From Diplodia intermedia (lineage: Eukaryota > Ascomycota > Dothideomycetes > Botryosphaeriales > Botryosphaeriaceae), in assembly GCA_021495925.1 (NCBI GenBank), contig JAKEKT010000060.1, forward strand, positions 177,769-241,768: DNA of 64,000 nucleotides, given 5' to 3'. Position numbers and translations under genes: made by a program. Below the pieces are notes generated by a model. The model had not been told where the DNA came from. It did no database searches and saw nothing but the letters and a program-made list of their open reading frames with translations. Shown one piece after another: positions 55,025 through 64,000 of this stretch. Positions within the stretch are counted from its first letter, which is position 1, and every line of letters begins with the position of its first letter.

Positions 55025-57846
55025 ATGGCCTCGTGCGTAAGCTGCTTCGTGAGCCGCCTGAGCAGGACTGACGCCGTGTGAGCAGCTACATCCTCCACCT
55101 GCCCTTCCGCCGCACCCACTCCGTCACCCTCTCCGACGCCATCAAGCAGTACATCTCCAGCAAATATGACCAACACCCGGACATGTTCACCAGCGACCTG
55201 GACGCCATCGATGCCTTGCGCGCAGGCGCCATCCACGCCGTCGAGCCCCACCACAGCGGCGTGCGCAAGCTGCTGGCATACGCCGCCCAGTTGGTGTGGA
55301 TCGGCGGGAAATTCCCCGTCGACGTATGTCCCGTCACCCAAGTTGCGCGGACCGCTGGCTGACCGCTGGTACAGATGGGCGTCGATTTCTCCTGGTTCCC
55401 CGCCCTGGGCTACAACACTCAGCGCCCTGGTATGCCCAGCATGGCCACGCATCACGTCGCCCCAGGCTGACCCGTCGTGAACAGTGCTAGAGAACAATGT
55501 CCGCTTCGAGTTGGCCAACGTGCTGTTCAATTTGGCCGCCATGTATTCGCAGCTGGCCACCTCGACGAACAGGACGACGACCGACGGCCTCAAGCAGGCA
55601 TGCAACCATTTCTGCCTCGCCGCCGGCGTCCTGTCGCATCTCAAGGTCCACGTCGTCCCCGACATGCGCTCCAGCCCGCCCGAGGACATGGACGCCATGA
55701 CTTTGGAGAGTCTGGAACATCTCATGCTCGCCCAGGCGCAAGAGTGCTTCTGGCAAAAAGCCGTCAAGGACGGGCTGAAAGATGCCTCTATATCCAAGCT
55801 TGCTGCCAAGGTCTCGGACCTGTACTCGGATGCCAGCGACTGGGGGATCAAGTCGGATGCAGTGAGTAGTGAGTGGATCCACCACATGAGTGCGAAACAC
55901 CACCATTTCGCCGCAGCCGCGCAATACAGGGCTGCTCGAGACTGTTTGGAGAAACGTAAATATGGCGAGGAGGTTGCCCGATTGAGGGACAGTCTGACTT
56001 GTGCCAATGAGGCTTTGAAGGAGGCTCGCTACATTAATCGAGCAGTGCTAGGAGATCTAAGTGGCCTGAAGAACCGGGTTACGGAAGACTTGAAACGAGC
56101 CGAGAAGGATAACGACATGATTTACTTGCGTACGTTTCCACAGCAACCGGCACCCGGCTGCTTTCCATGGCTAACATCTGACAGAGCCTGTTCCGCCGAA
56201 ACCTGAGCTTAAGACGCTGGATAGGGCTACCATGGTGGCCGCAAAAACCCCAAAGGAGGTATCGGACCCCCTGTCAATGCTTGGCGACAGCGGCGATCTT
56301 GGTAGACCTCTGTTCTCGAAACTCGTCCCATACTCTGTCCATATTGCTGCCAGTATCTATGCGGACCGTCGAGATCGATTGGTGGCCAAGACTATCGATG
56401 AGCTGGAAGGACTCACGGCGAGGATACATGAGTATGTTCCCGAGGCCCCAACCAGTCGTGTCGGCCGAGGCTGATCAGACATACCAGGGTACTCAAAAGC
56501 TTGAATCTTCCAGGGTCTCTCCAGGCGCTCGAGAAACCCCTGGGGCTACCCCCGGGAATTGTTTCACATGCGGAGGAAATTCGTCAACAAGATGGCCTCG
56601 AACGCCTTTATCGTTCCATAGACGAGACGGCAAAGTTGAAAGATCAAGACATGGCGGTATATCAGGAAGGTGTCGGTCTCCTTCATCAAGAGGCGGCGGA
56701 AGACGAGCAGGCTAGGAAAAAGTACGGAACGGACCGATGGACCCGCCTGTCATCAGCTGACGCAGCATCTAAACTATATGCTCAAGTCAACGAGATTGAC
56801 GGTTATCTGAAGTCTGCGGCCAACAGCGACCAGATTGTTCAGGGCAAGATCAAGGATAGCGAAAGTCATATCCGGCTCCTCTCAGGCACCGACCATGATT
56901 TGGAGCAGTTTGTTCCGAGCAGCCGAAGGGTGACGATGACTGCGGCTGTTGAAAGGGAGGCGACAAATCTCAGGGGCTGCCTCAACGAGGTGAGCAGGCT
57001 GGAGAGCAGGAGAAAACGCAAGATCGAGGCATTAAAGGCAAAGGCCAGGCAGGACGATATCAGTAAGCTTGGCTGGTCGATGGCGCAACAGCGGTTGCTG
57101 ATTGAAATTGACAGACCCGGACCTACTCAAGGAAACCTCTCGGCTCGAACGGGAGTACCCGATGCAAAACATCGAGGCGGTGCAGTTTGAGGATCTCTTC
57201 GAGCAACGTCTCCACAAGTACGATTCCGACGATGACATGGTCGCTGAGGAAGATCAGGAGCAGCAGGACATGACGCAACGCCTGGAGGCCGCAAACGCGG
57301 CGTTTGTCTCGGCGCGGCGGGGGGATTCATCGACCCGGCAACGCGAACAAGCACTGCAGCAGCTGGAGAATGCGTACTTCAAGTACAAGGAGATCATCTC
57401 GAACCTTGATGTAGGGCGCAAGTTCTACAATGACCTTTCCAAGATATGTGGGAGGTTCAGAGGCGATTGTCGGAACTTTGCGTACCAGCGAAGGGCGGAG
57501 GCCACGCAGTTTGAGAAGTGAGTTTGAGAGCGTACAATGGTGAATCTCGACTGACTCGGGCAGCGATCTCTCGACGGCCATGTCATCGCTACACCTGCAA
57601 CAAGCCAGTGCGCTGCAGGAGCAGCGGCAGGCGGATCAAGAAAGCCGGCCGTACCCAGCGCCGACACATGCGGGCCAGCCGGCAATACCGGCACCGACTC
57701 CGACTCGAGCATCCATGGGCCCTACCAACGGCATGTGGACGCCAGACATGCCCATTCGTTTCGGGGCGGCGCAGGGCGGGGAGGGAAAGCCGGTGCAGAC
57801 GACGGATGCGCGATGGGACCCGACCAAGGGCATGAAGTTTGCATGA
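55025..57846 (+). CDS. palA: pH-response regulator PalA/Rim20 (BRO1-domain, Alix-like)
   Basis: Scaffold that joins ESCRT-III to the PacC/Rim101 transcription factor during alkaline pH signalling. Eight exons (55025-55032, 55086-55323, 55375-55429, 55485-56129, 56185-56431, 56488-57062, 57115-57517, 57564-57846) give 817 aa. The first coding exon is 8 nt; splicing gives MASYILHLPFRRTHSV. The BRO1 domain (about residues 3-370) includes QYISSKYDQHPDMF, YAAQLVWIGGKFPVD, FSWFPALGYNT and NVRFELANVLFNLAAMYSQLA. A coiled-coil V domain follows, then a Pro-rich tail ending MWTPDMPIRFG...WDPTKGMKFA. The tail and domain set distinguish PalA from Bro1/Vps31. Confidence 0.95.
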
Positions 57847-58727
57847 TAGAGTAGGCAGTAGTGATGGCGAGTAATGAGAGCACGTGTCGGCCGCGGGGCA
57901 GCAAAGGCTGAAACGAGAGCGGGAGTGACATGGGATTGCGTAGACGCAGGTTGTGGTGCTAAGAATAGCCCGAAACGCGCCCGCTGGCGGTGGCGGGCGA
58001 GGAGCGGGCGCGCTGTGAGTGGGCGGGGCGGGAGAGACCCTGGGAAGTCAGCCTTGGGAACGCCTTGGCCGAATTGCGCTGTGGCAGTGCGAGCTCGATG
58101 CGACGAGGACCGCGGGTGCAGGTGCGTCCCGGCCTGTCCCGTGCGCTCTTGCGAGGCGGAGCCAGACGCTGGCTTGCGGTCCCTATCGCAGCGCACACTA
58201 TCTCTGCTGAGAACCACCACAACATCATCATCACCTGTGGCCGCCGGGCTCTAGACATCTGCTCCTGCCTCGCTCCGGCCCCAGCAGCGTGGCCAGCCGC
58301 TCGGCTCAATTGCAGCCCACAGTGCGCATATCTTACGCCCCGGCCCCCACGCCCAAGGCACCAACAGGCCGCCGCCGTTCCAGCGACGCCTTCTCTGCTC
58401 TACACCCGCTCTCTCTTGCAAGCCCAGCACCCGCGCGCTTCTCGCTCCTATTTTGGGTGGGTGCTCCGAAGCTTGTGCATCCTGCTTGAGCCACCGCTTA
58501 TATCGCGTCGCCGCCAGTCGCCAACACCGCAGCTGCTGCGCCCCCAGGCTGAGTCGCAAGGCCATCCTCACCCTCCGCCCGCGAACCACCTCCGCACCCC
58601 CGCCGCGTGTAAGCTCGCGTCCAGCTGTGCGCAGCGCCGCTCCCGCCGCCCCAGAGCCGCCTCCTCGCCCACCCAAGGCCCATGGTCTGAGCGCGTGCCA
58701 GAGTCCAGGAAAAGAAACATCGTCATC
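57847..58727. promoter_or_regulatory. palA 3' flank and crzA promoter/5' leader
   Basis: 881 bp, pyrimidine-rich toward the crzA start. The crzA frame is open throughout most of it, with an in-frame ATG at 58098, but the encoded peptide is low-complexity Arg/Pro/Ala and unlike CrzA proteins, so it is treated as leader sequence. Confidence 0.5.
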
Positions 58728-60977
58728 ATGGACGCGCGCCGCGACCGCTCGCCCTCGCAGGGCCATCGGCCTCATATAAGCCCGCACGCCTCTCCGTCGC
58801 CCCATCAAAGCTACCAGAATATCTCCGGTCTCGGGCTCGACGCCAACTCGCTGACCCCCGACAACAGCGCCTTTGCGTCCACCTACGACTCCGCCAACAA
58901 CGGCCAGGGCTACCTGTCGCCCACTCACCAGCAGCAATTCGCCAGCCAGCCCGACATCTCCAACGGCGCCTTCCTCCACGCCCAGGGCCTACCCTCCAAC
59001 CACCCCAGCCCCCAGTTCGGCGCCCAAGCCAACAACATCTACCCTCAGGATCTCTTCGCCCAGAACAACCCCGCTGCAGACAATCAGGCCTTTGATGCCC
59101 AGTTCCTCACGGGTGGCGCCGGCAATCAGGGCTCATCCATCGACCCGTCCATCTTTCTCGATCCGCAACTTCAAGAGCAATCCATTGATCCTACCAGTCT
59201 CATGAGCCACCAGATGTCCACCACCGCGCATTCCCCCACCCCGCCCCACCTTCTGCAGGCCGACTTGTCGCGCCATGCCAGCACCAGTCCCCACGCCTCT
59301 CCAAACATGAACCAGGGCGGTTTCCATTCGGCGGGTCACTCCAGGCAGCAGTCGCTTGACCCCAGCGCGGCGTACGGTGGCGACTGGAACGGCATGGCGT
59401 TTAGAGGTCACCGCCGAGCGCCTTCTGACACGTATTCGGACGTGTCTTCAAATCATCCCTCGCCGTATCTAGGGAACAATGACAGCTTTGATCACGAGAA
59501 CCCATCACCCTTGCTCGGCGCGCAACAAGATAATTCCATGTTCCAGGAGGTCATGAATTTTGGCCAATTTTCCTTGTCTGACAATCCAAGCCAGGCCGGC
59601 ATCACGCCCGGACACAGCCCTCACATCTCCCCTCGCCTTGGTCCTCAGCAGCACAATCTGCCACCGTTCACGGCGTCCAACAACTATGGCCTCACGCCTG
59701 TGGTGAGCAACCAACCAGGCAATCCGGCCGCCATGGACATGTTCCCTGGGACCGGCCAGGAGCCGTTTCCGGCACTGAACCAAGAGTACGGCGCGTCGGA
59801 CCAAATGTCGCCGCCCGAGATCAACATTGACTTCGCCCCGCCTTCGAGGCAGCAGAGCTTTGAGCCTCCAAAGCCCGAGGGTTCGGAGAATGCGCTGAGC
59901 CCGCCGAACAGGAGCCTGTCGCGCAACCGCATGCGCGCACGCTCCGACCCGTTCAGCGGCGCCAGCACGCGTGCATCCACCCCCGCCAGCGGCAACGCCT
60001 CTGATCCGGCCTCATCGCTGCACCCCAATGCCGCCAAGGCCCCGACTTCGCGCTCGACCTCCCCGCATGGTCTGAACCGCGCCTCGCGCCGGTCTTCCAC
60101 GTCGAGCATCCCCCATCGCGACTACATGCTCGGCCTCGCCGATCCAAACCGCCCCAATCCGAACAACCCCTCTTCTGCCGCATCCAGCCCTGGCGCCGTC
60201 CCCGAGCAGCTCGTCACCCCCAGCCCCGGTGGCTCCAAGCGTACCCAGAAGCATCCAGCAACCTTCCAATGTAGCCTGTGTCCCAAGCGCTTCACGCGTG
60301 CTTACAATCTGCGCTCCCATCTCCGCACCCACACAGACGAACGGCCCTTTGTGTGCAGCGTCTGTGGTAAGGCCTTTGCCCGCCAACATGACCGCAAGCG
60401 ACACGAAGGTTTGCATAGCGGCGAGAAGAAATTCGTCTGTCGCGGCGTCTTGAAGGATGGCAACGCCTGGGGTTGCGGTCGCCGCTTTGCACGCGCCGAT
60501 GCCTTGGGTCGCCACTTTAGAAGTGAAGCAGGCCGCGTGTGTATTCGTCCTTTGCTGGAGGAAGAAGCAGCCGAGAAGGGTTGGGAAGTCCCCGGCATGT
60601 CCAGCCCCCCGCACCAGCACCAGACGTCGCAGTCAATGGACCAACTCGACCCTCTCGGAGCGCAGCCGCAAGGCATGGGCATGATGATGCCACAGCATCC
60701 GCAGGGCTCCCCGTTCAATCCCTTTGTCCAACAACAGCCACCTGCCGGTTTCAATCCCGGCATGAACATGAACTTTGGCCTCCCGCAAGCCCTGCTGCAG
60801 CAATACCCCGCTCTTGCCGGCATCCAGTGGGAATCGTTGCCGGCCAACAGCAACGACGATCTCGTCGAGGATGATGCCATCAGTGGACGCAGCAGCTTCG
60901 ACGCCAGTTCTGGCGGTGAGATGTTTGATGAGAACAGTGGGTGGGAGCAAACCCTCAGCGACTACGAAGGCAGGTGA
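58728..60977 (+). CDS. crzA: Calcineurin-responsive C2H2 zinc-finger transcription factor CrzA/Crz1
   Basis: Nuclear effector of the calcium-calcineurin pathway in ion, alkaline and cell-wall stress. A single exon of 749 aa. The start MDARRDRSPSQGHRPHISPHASPSPHQ matches the CrzA N-terminus. A long Gln/Ser/Pro/Asn-rich region follows, with many SP sites and Ser-rich blocks expected to be phospho-regulated. PEINID (residues 363-368) resembles the calcineurin-docking PxIxIT motif. Two classical C2H2 fingers start near residue 515 (FQCSLCPKRFTRAYNLRSHLRTH, then FVCSVCGKAFARQHDRKRHEGLH). A third, irregular finger (GCGRRFARADALGRHFRSEAG) follows, the standard Crz1 arrangement. Confidence 0.95.
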   Translation: MDARRDRSPSQGHRPHISPHASPSPHQSYQNISGLGLDANSLTPDNSAFASTYDSANNGQGYLSPTHQQQFASQPDISNGAFLHAQGLPSNHPSPQFGAQANNIYPQDLFAQNNPAADNQAFDAQFLTGGAGNQGSSIDPSIFLDPQLQEQSIDPTSLMSHQMSTTAHSPTPPHLLQADLSRHASTSPHASPNMNQGGFHSAGHSRQQSLDPSAAYGGDWNGMAFRGHRRAPSDTYSDVSSNHPSPYLGNNDSFDHENPSPLLGAQQDNSMFQEVMNFGQFSLSDNPSQAGITPGHSPHISPRLGPQQHNLPPFTASNNYGLTPVVSNQPGNPAAMDMFPGTGQEPFPALNQEYGASDQMSPPEINIDFAPPSRQQSFEPPKPEGSENALSPPNRSLSRNRMRARSDPFSGASTRASTPASGNASDPASSLHPNAAKAPTSRSTSPHGLNRASRRSSTSSIPHRDYMLGLADPNRPNPNNPSSAASSPGAVPEQLVTPSPGGSKRTQKHPATFQCSLCPKRFTRAYNLRSHLRTHTDERPFVCSVCGKAFARQHDRKRHEGLHSGEKKFVCRGVLKDGNAWGCGRRFARADALGRHFRSEAGRVCIRPLLEEEAAEKGWEVPGMSSPPHQHQTSQSMDQLDPLGAQPQGMGMMMPQHPQGSPFNPFVQQQPPAGFNPGMNMNFGLPQALLQQYPALAGIQWESLPANSNDDLVEDDAISGRSSFDASSGGEMFDENSGWEQTLSDYEGR

Positions 60978-62244
60978 TGGTACCATTTCAATCGGTATCG
61001 ATCCAGACGAACCTCATCCCTTTTGCGAGTCGTCATTGCACGGCTCGTCCATCCTCGCTGTCACGCCTGATATCGCGACTTGCGAGCCCCCATCGACACC
61101 ATGGTTGCAACTCGGGCTTCATCCCAGCCCGGTTCCCACCCGTCTTCGGTTCGTGTGCCCGCAACCCGCCGGCCCGCACTTCGACGAGCCGCGGTTGCGG
61201 TGGGTTGGGTTCGCGTTGTAGGCAGCAGGCGATTGGTTCCGTTGGTCTCGCCGCGTGCTGTGCGTCGCCTTGGTTGCGAATGTCGTTGCTTCTTGGCGCC
61301 TGTTTCGCCATGCCGCGTGCTTTTCTCCTTCATTGCGTAGTCGTTTCGCTCGATAGATACCACACTGTTATAGTCTACACTACCACGATTCTTACAATAC
61401 CCACTTCTATCCTGTCTACCGTATTCTTTGTTCCATTACTTGTCTGAATCAAGAGCATGGGCCCGCAAATAGTGCTGTTGAGCGAGCATCTCACTACGCA
61501 GGGGTGTCGATGTTCAAGAAGGTCAGTCCATCGCTACATCCACACGATTTGATGGAGACCGTGGAGGTCATGGTGTGGCCGTGGTTCTTAACATGGGAGA
61601 GTCGGGATGGGCTTCCTGAATGTCCGCAACGGTGGAACTGAGACCCGTCTAGGGGTCGCCCCGGTCTCTGTTATGTTAAGTAGATGGGTTGAGAATGTTA
61701 GTATCATCCGGAAGCGGTGCTGGCAATGAATCGGCGAAGGACTGGGATCCCGATTTCATGATCGAGCGCCACCTCATCGTCGATTTGCAAACGGAGAACA
61801 TGGCGGTTCAGCAGTTCATGAACCCGTCGGCCGCGGCATGGTGTCCCAAGCCGTAGCTTTCAGCGGCTGGTGAAGATTACTATGGTGGCTTTGAGATGGA
61901 GAAGACGGTTTCATAGATGGCTGGACACATTCTTTGTGAAATTGAGCACCGCAACTTGATTCCTCTATCCCCTGCGAAGAATACTACACCCTTCCCACAT
62001 TCATGGGCAGTTGGAGCAATTGTCCGGATGTGGATGCATATCTCAACTCTCTTCCTGCGTGGGCAGCCGAAGCGTACACCCGGACGTAGATGCATGTTCT
62101 TGTGAGGTCAATTAAAGCAAGCATTTAGACTTAACGAGCAAACGAGTACAGTACACCTTGCAATTCTTGAGCCATGCGCTGTCGGCGGTGCTGTAGATGT
62201 CGCAAAGTGAAGTGACGTCGATAAGAAGTAGAGCATGATGTCGA
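60978..62244. other. crzA 3' flank and gene-poor DNA with short coding-like remnants
   Basis: 1,267 bp. The first ~460 bp is probably crzA 3' UTR (long, T-rich after 61330). Two short coding-like segments lie on the plus strand: 61552-61641 (29 aa, METVEVMVWPWFLTWESRDG...) and 61695-61856 (listed separately). Nothing intact is recognised. Confidence 0.4.
61695..61856 (+). CDS. Possible small or remnant open frame (53 aa)
   Basis: ATG 61695 to TAG 61854-61856. The peptide has a balanced, protein-like composition, with KDWDPDFMIERHLIVDLQTE and then NMAVQQFMNPSAAAWC. It may be the C-terminal end of a decayed gene, since neighbouring frames carry stops, or a genuine small protein. Family not recognised. 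Confidence 0.25.
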   Translation: MLVSSGSGAGNESAKDWDPDFMIERHLIVDLQTENMAVQQFMNPSAAAWCPKP

Positions 62245-62970
62245 CTAGAACTGGAGTGTCGGAAGGGTGCGCCTCTTCTTAAAAGGCGACGTGAAACTGG
62301 CGGGAGGTGATTCCGATGCCTCTGCCTCTTGGGGTGCCTGGTACTGCGCGGCCGCCGTGGATCCAGAAGCAATATCGTGTTCCAGGCCCTTGGTTCTTTT
62401 AGCGGCTTAGAGACGGCAGCTCTCGTCTCCATGTTCGCACCGATCTCAAGAATCTCTTAGATCTTAGTATCAGTTGATCGATCCCCGTAGAGTGCCGCCA
62501 CGTCGGCCACGTTCTTCGCCGTCTTGAAGAGGTTGTCGTTTGCCAAGGCTTGGCCGGCTTCGATGTCTGTCAGAGCCTTGATGGAATGTTGGCGATGGCC
62601 CGGGCGGCATTTAGCGCTTCTCCTGTGATTCCTTGGGCCCCCAGAATCGCGATCAGGGTATTGGCCTCGACGGCGTTGTGATTGAGAGCGTTTTCCGTGC
62701 TCCTGGTTCTCTAGCGCGGGATTCTTGTCCGGCCACAGCGGGTGACAAAAGAAGTTGGCCTACCGGCACCGGCATCTGCCTCGTAGAGTTGCTCCATACT
62801 CACATGGAATGATAAGATCCGGACGTGAATATAAGCTTTAATGCGCACATTTACGTCCGGATCTTGTATTCAACTACCCACAGAAAGAGCGTTTCGGCCC
62901 CGGTGAGCTTAAAGGCTGAAGTCTTCTGTCGTCTGCTGTGCAGCTCTGTTGGGCGCAAGAGATCGTGCAT
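62245..62970 (-). pseudogene. Degenerate coding relic of an unidentified, repeated gene family
   Basis: The minus strand reads as one protein only if several frame changes are allowed. Segments in order: FKLTGAETLFLWVVEYKIRT then a stop (62851-62853); LYEADAGAG (~62762-62788); ANFFCHPLWPDKNPALENQE (~62698-62759); a helical segment with HNAVEANTLIAILGAQGITG (to ~62590); IKALTDIEAGQALANDNLFK and onward to a stop near 62460; EILEIGANMETRAAV; and, after a shift at an A-run (62397-62400), a Pro/Ser/Lys-rich tail TSPFKKRRTLPTLQF ending at 62245-62247. At least three frameshifts and two internal stops mark it as dead. Part of it also lies inside MED5 intron 1. Confidence 0.65.
62814..62865. repeat. 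Inverted repeat (perfect 13-bp arms)
   Basis: AAGATCCGGACGT at 62814-62826 and its exact reverse complement at 62853-62865, 26 nt apart. A few more paired bases extend inward with one mismatch. A degenerate version sits in the matching part of MED5 intron 1 (about 36085-36135). Confidence 0.85.
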
Positions 62971-63225
62971 GGTAGTGGGGGAGGTTGATATAAGCAAACA
63001 TAGAACGCTAAGCTCAATGTGGAAACGCTTCCGCCGCACTTGCCTGCTATAGCACCACCGGCCGCGACTTTCATGAAGGCTGTGGGCGCAACGTCACGAG
63101 CACACTCCTCCGCCGCCATACATTTCTGCACGCTTTCCTAACTCCGCAAGCTTTTTCTGCGTTCGGTCTTGCACCCGCCAAGGTTTGACTCTTCTAGAGC
63201 CCGCGTCGTCGCGCTGCGCCGCCTG

Positions 63226-63612
63226 ATGGTGTTGTCCCGCCGCCGACCCCGGCCTTACTTCAACACGCAACATTCGACTGGTGCCATTGCTTCTTTTACC
63301 GCAGTGGTTCGGCTAATTGAGGGAGCATCCTCGAACCCGCATACATGTCTTGGCCTTCCAAACCGTGGTAGGGTGACGACCCTCCAGTACCTCACACACA
63401 TCAGAGCGGCAGTGTTCCGGCACAACGGCACCGTCCTTGCCGCGCTCGTCGATATGGGTTCGCAGTCGCCTTTGCGGTGCCGGGCATATGCCAACATTTC
63501 CTCACAACCCGGCGTCCGATCCCTACACATAGCCAACCTCGACTTTCTTGCCGACACCAGCGTCAATTCAAGCGACACGACTGCCTCACCTGGCACTCTT
63601 CCACGTAACTAG
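63226..63612 (+). CDS. Possible open frame of unknown identity (128 aa)
   Basis: ATG 63226 to TAG 63610-63612 without introns. Composition is moderately protein-like (YFNTQHSTGAIASFTAVVRL, then RSLHIANLDFLADTSVNSS), but there is no domain, no convincing codon bias and an overlapping open frame on the other strand. It sits between the degenerate relic and the AT-rich block, so it may also be a relic. Confidence 0.22.
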   Translation: MVLSRRRPRPYFNTQHSTGAIASFTAVVRLIEGASSNPHTCLGLPNRGRVTTLQYLTHIRAAVFRHNGTVLAALVDMGSQSPLRCRAYANISSQPGVRSLHIANLDFLADTSVNSSDTTASPGTLPRN

Positions 63613-63714
63613 CAGGATGAATCGTTCCGTCCAAGCTTCTCTAAGCGATGATGCACTTGTTATGCCATGAGCCTGTTCTTCTCGTGCTCGACGCTCTTTC
63701 CCACAAGCCGTAGT

Positions 63715-64000
63715 TGCAGCAAATTACCGAAATACCTAGTTTTTTAGAAATAATTTCTGAGATATCTATATCCTTACTAAAATACCTAGATGGGTATTTA
63801 GATAAATAATAGACCTTATATAAACGGTAAATTACTAAATTACCTAGTTTTTTAAACTAAAAAATTCTAAAAAAAATTTAGTGTCTAAATTTCTAACCCC
63901 CCCTATATTTTTTTTCTTAACCTTTTTTTATTTATATTATTATATTTATTTTATGGCATTTGCCCTTGCCCGAACTTTTTTTATTAATTTATTTTATAAA
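63715..64000. other. Start of a very AT-rich block, probably RIP-mutated repeat DNA
   Basis: Base composition switches abruptly from roughly half G+C to overwhelmingly A+T within a few tens of bases. TpA steps are abundant. The 14-mer TACCTAGTTTTTTA occurs at 63733-63746 and again at 63841-63854, with a related AATACCTAG at 63781-63789 flanking a small inverted repeat (AAATACC...GGTATTT). No coding sequence. This fits an AT-isochore of decayed transposons, as in many Dothideomycetes; the block continues past the window. Confidence 0.6.

Noticed and set aside
57990..58727. An N-terminal extension of CrzA beginning at a GTG codon
   Set aside because: Non-ATG start and low-complexity peptide; the family start is at 58728.

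Overview
This window is nuclear DNA from a filamentous ascomycete (Pezizomycotina, most likely a Dothideomycete). The evidence is short GT-AG introns (mostly 43-70 nt, with CTAAC/CTGAC-like branch sites), moderately GC-rich codon use, and gene families typical of these fungi: PalA/RIM20, CrzA, KEX1, NADP-glutamate dehydrogenase, Med5 and Rud3. Nothing looks bacterial, viral or plasmid-like. The class-level placement is inference. Gene models were spliced by hand; for nearly every model exon phases close and the protein runs through each junction in family order.

Layout. 1-2 kb: 3' end of an unidentified gene, then lipoate-protein ligase (AIM22). 2-12.8 kb: two long gene-poor stretches around one small Ecl1-type zinc protein gene. 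12.8-20 kb: a dense housekeeping block (SKI8, mitochondrial bL32, septin CDC10, guanylate kinase, RAE1). 21-33 kb: RAD52, KEX1, endosulfine IGO1, the SPOUT methyltransferase SFM1, a small basic fungal protein, an SDR oxidoreductase and a p24 cargo receptor. 33-47 kb: Mediator MED5, an uncharacterised conserved protein, an aldo-keto reductase, NADP-GDH, GET1, a prenyltransferase-alpha-like protein and another conserved unknown. 48-61 kb: an unidentified gene, golgin RUD3, a short catalase-family protein, copper chaperone ATX1, pH-signalling palA and calcineurin-responsive crzA. 61-64 kb: no intact recognisable gene, a degenerate coding relic, then an abrupt switch to very AT-rich DNA.

Functionally this is mostly core machinery: DNA repair, RNA decay and export, translation, septum formation, the secretory pathway (KEX1, p24, GET1, RUD3), nitrogen assimilation, and stress or ambient signalling (Ecl1, IGO1, palA, crzA). 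Several pairs are divergent with short shared upstream regions (MRPL32/CDC10, GET1/PTAR-like, ATX1/palA).

The most unusual observation is that the 390-nt first intron of MED5, far longer than the other introns of that gene, consists largely of an antisense fragment of the same unidentified coding family whose frameshifted relic lies 26 kb away at about 62.2-63.0 kb. This suggests that a repeat insertion was converted into an intron. The relic lies just inside the boundary of an AT-rich block that resembles RIP-mutated repeat DNA.
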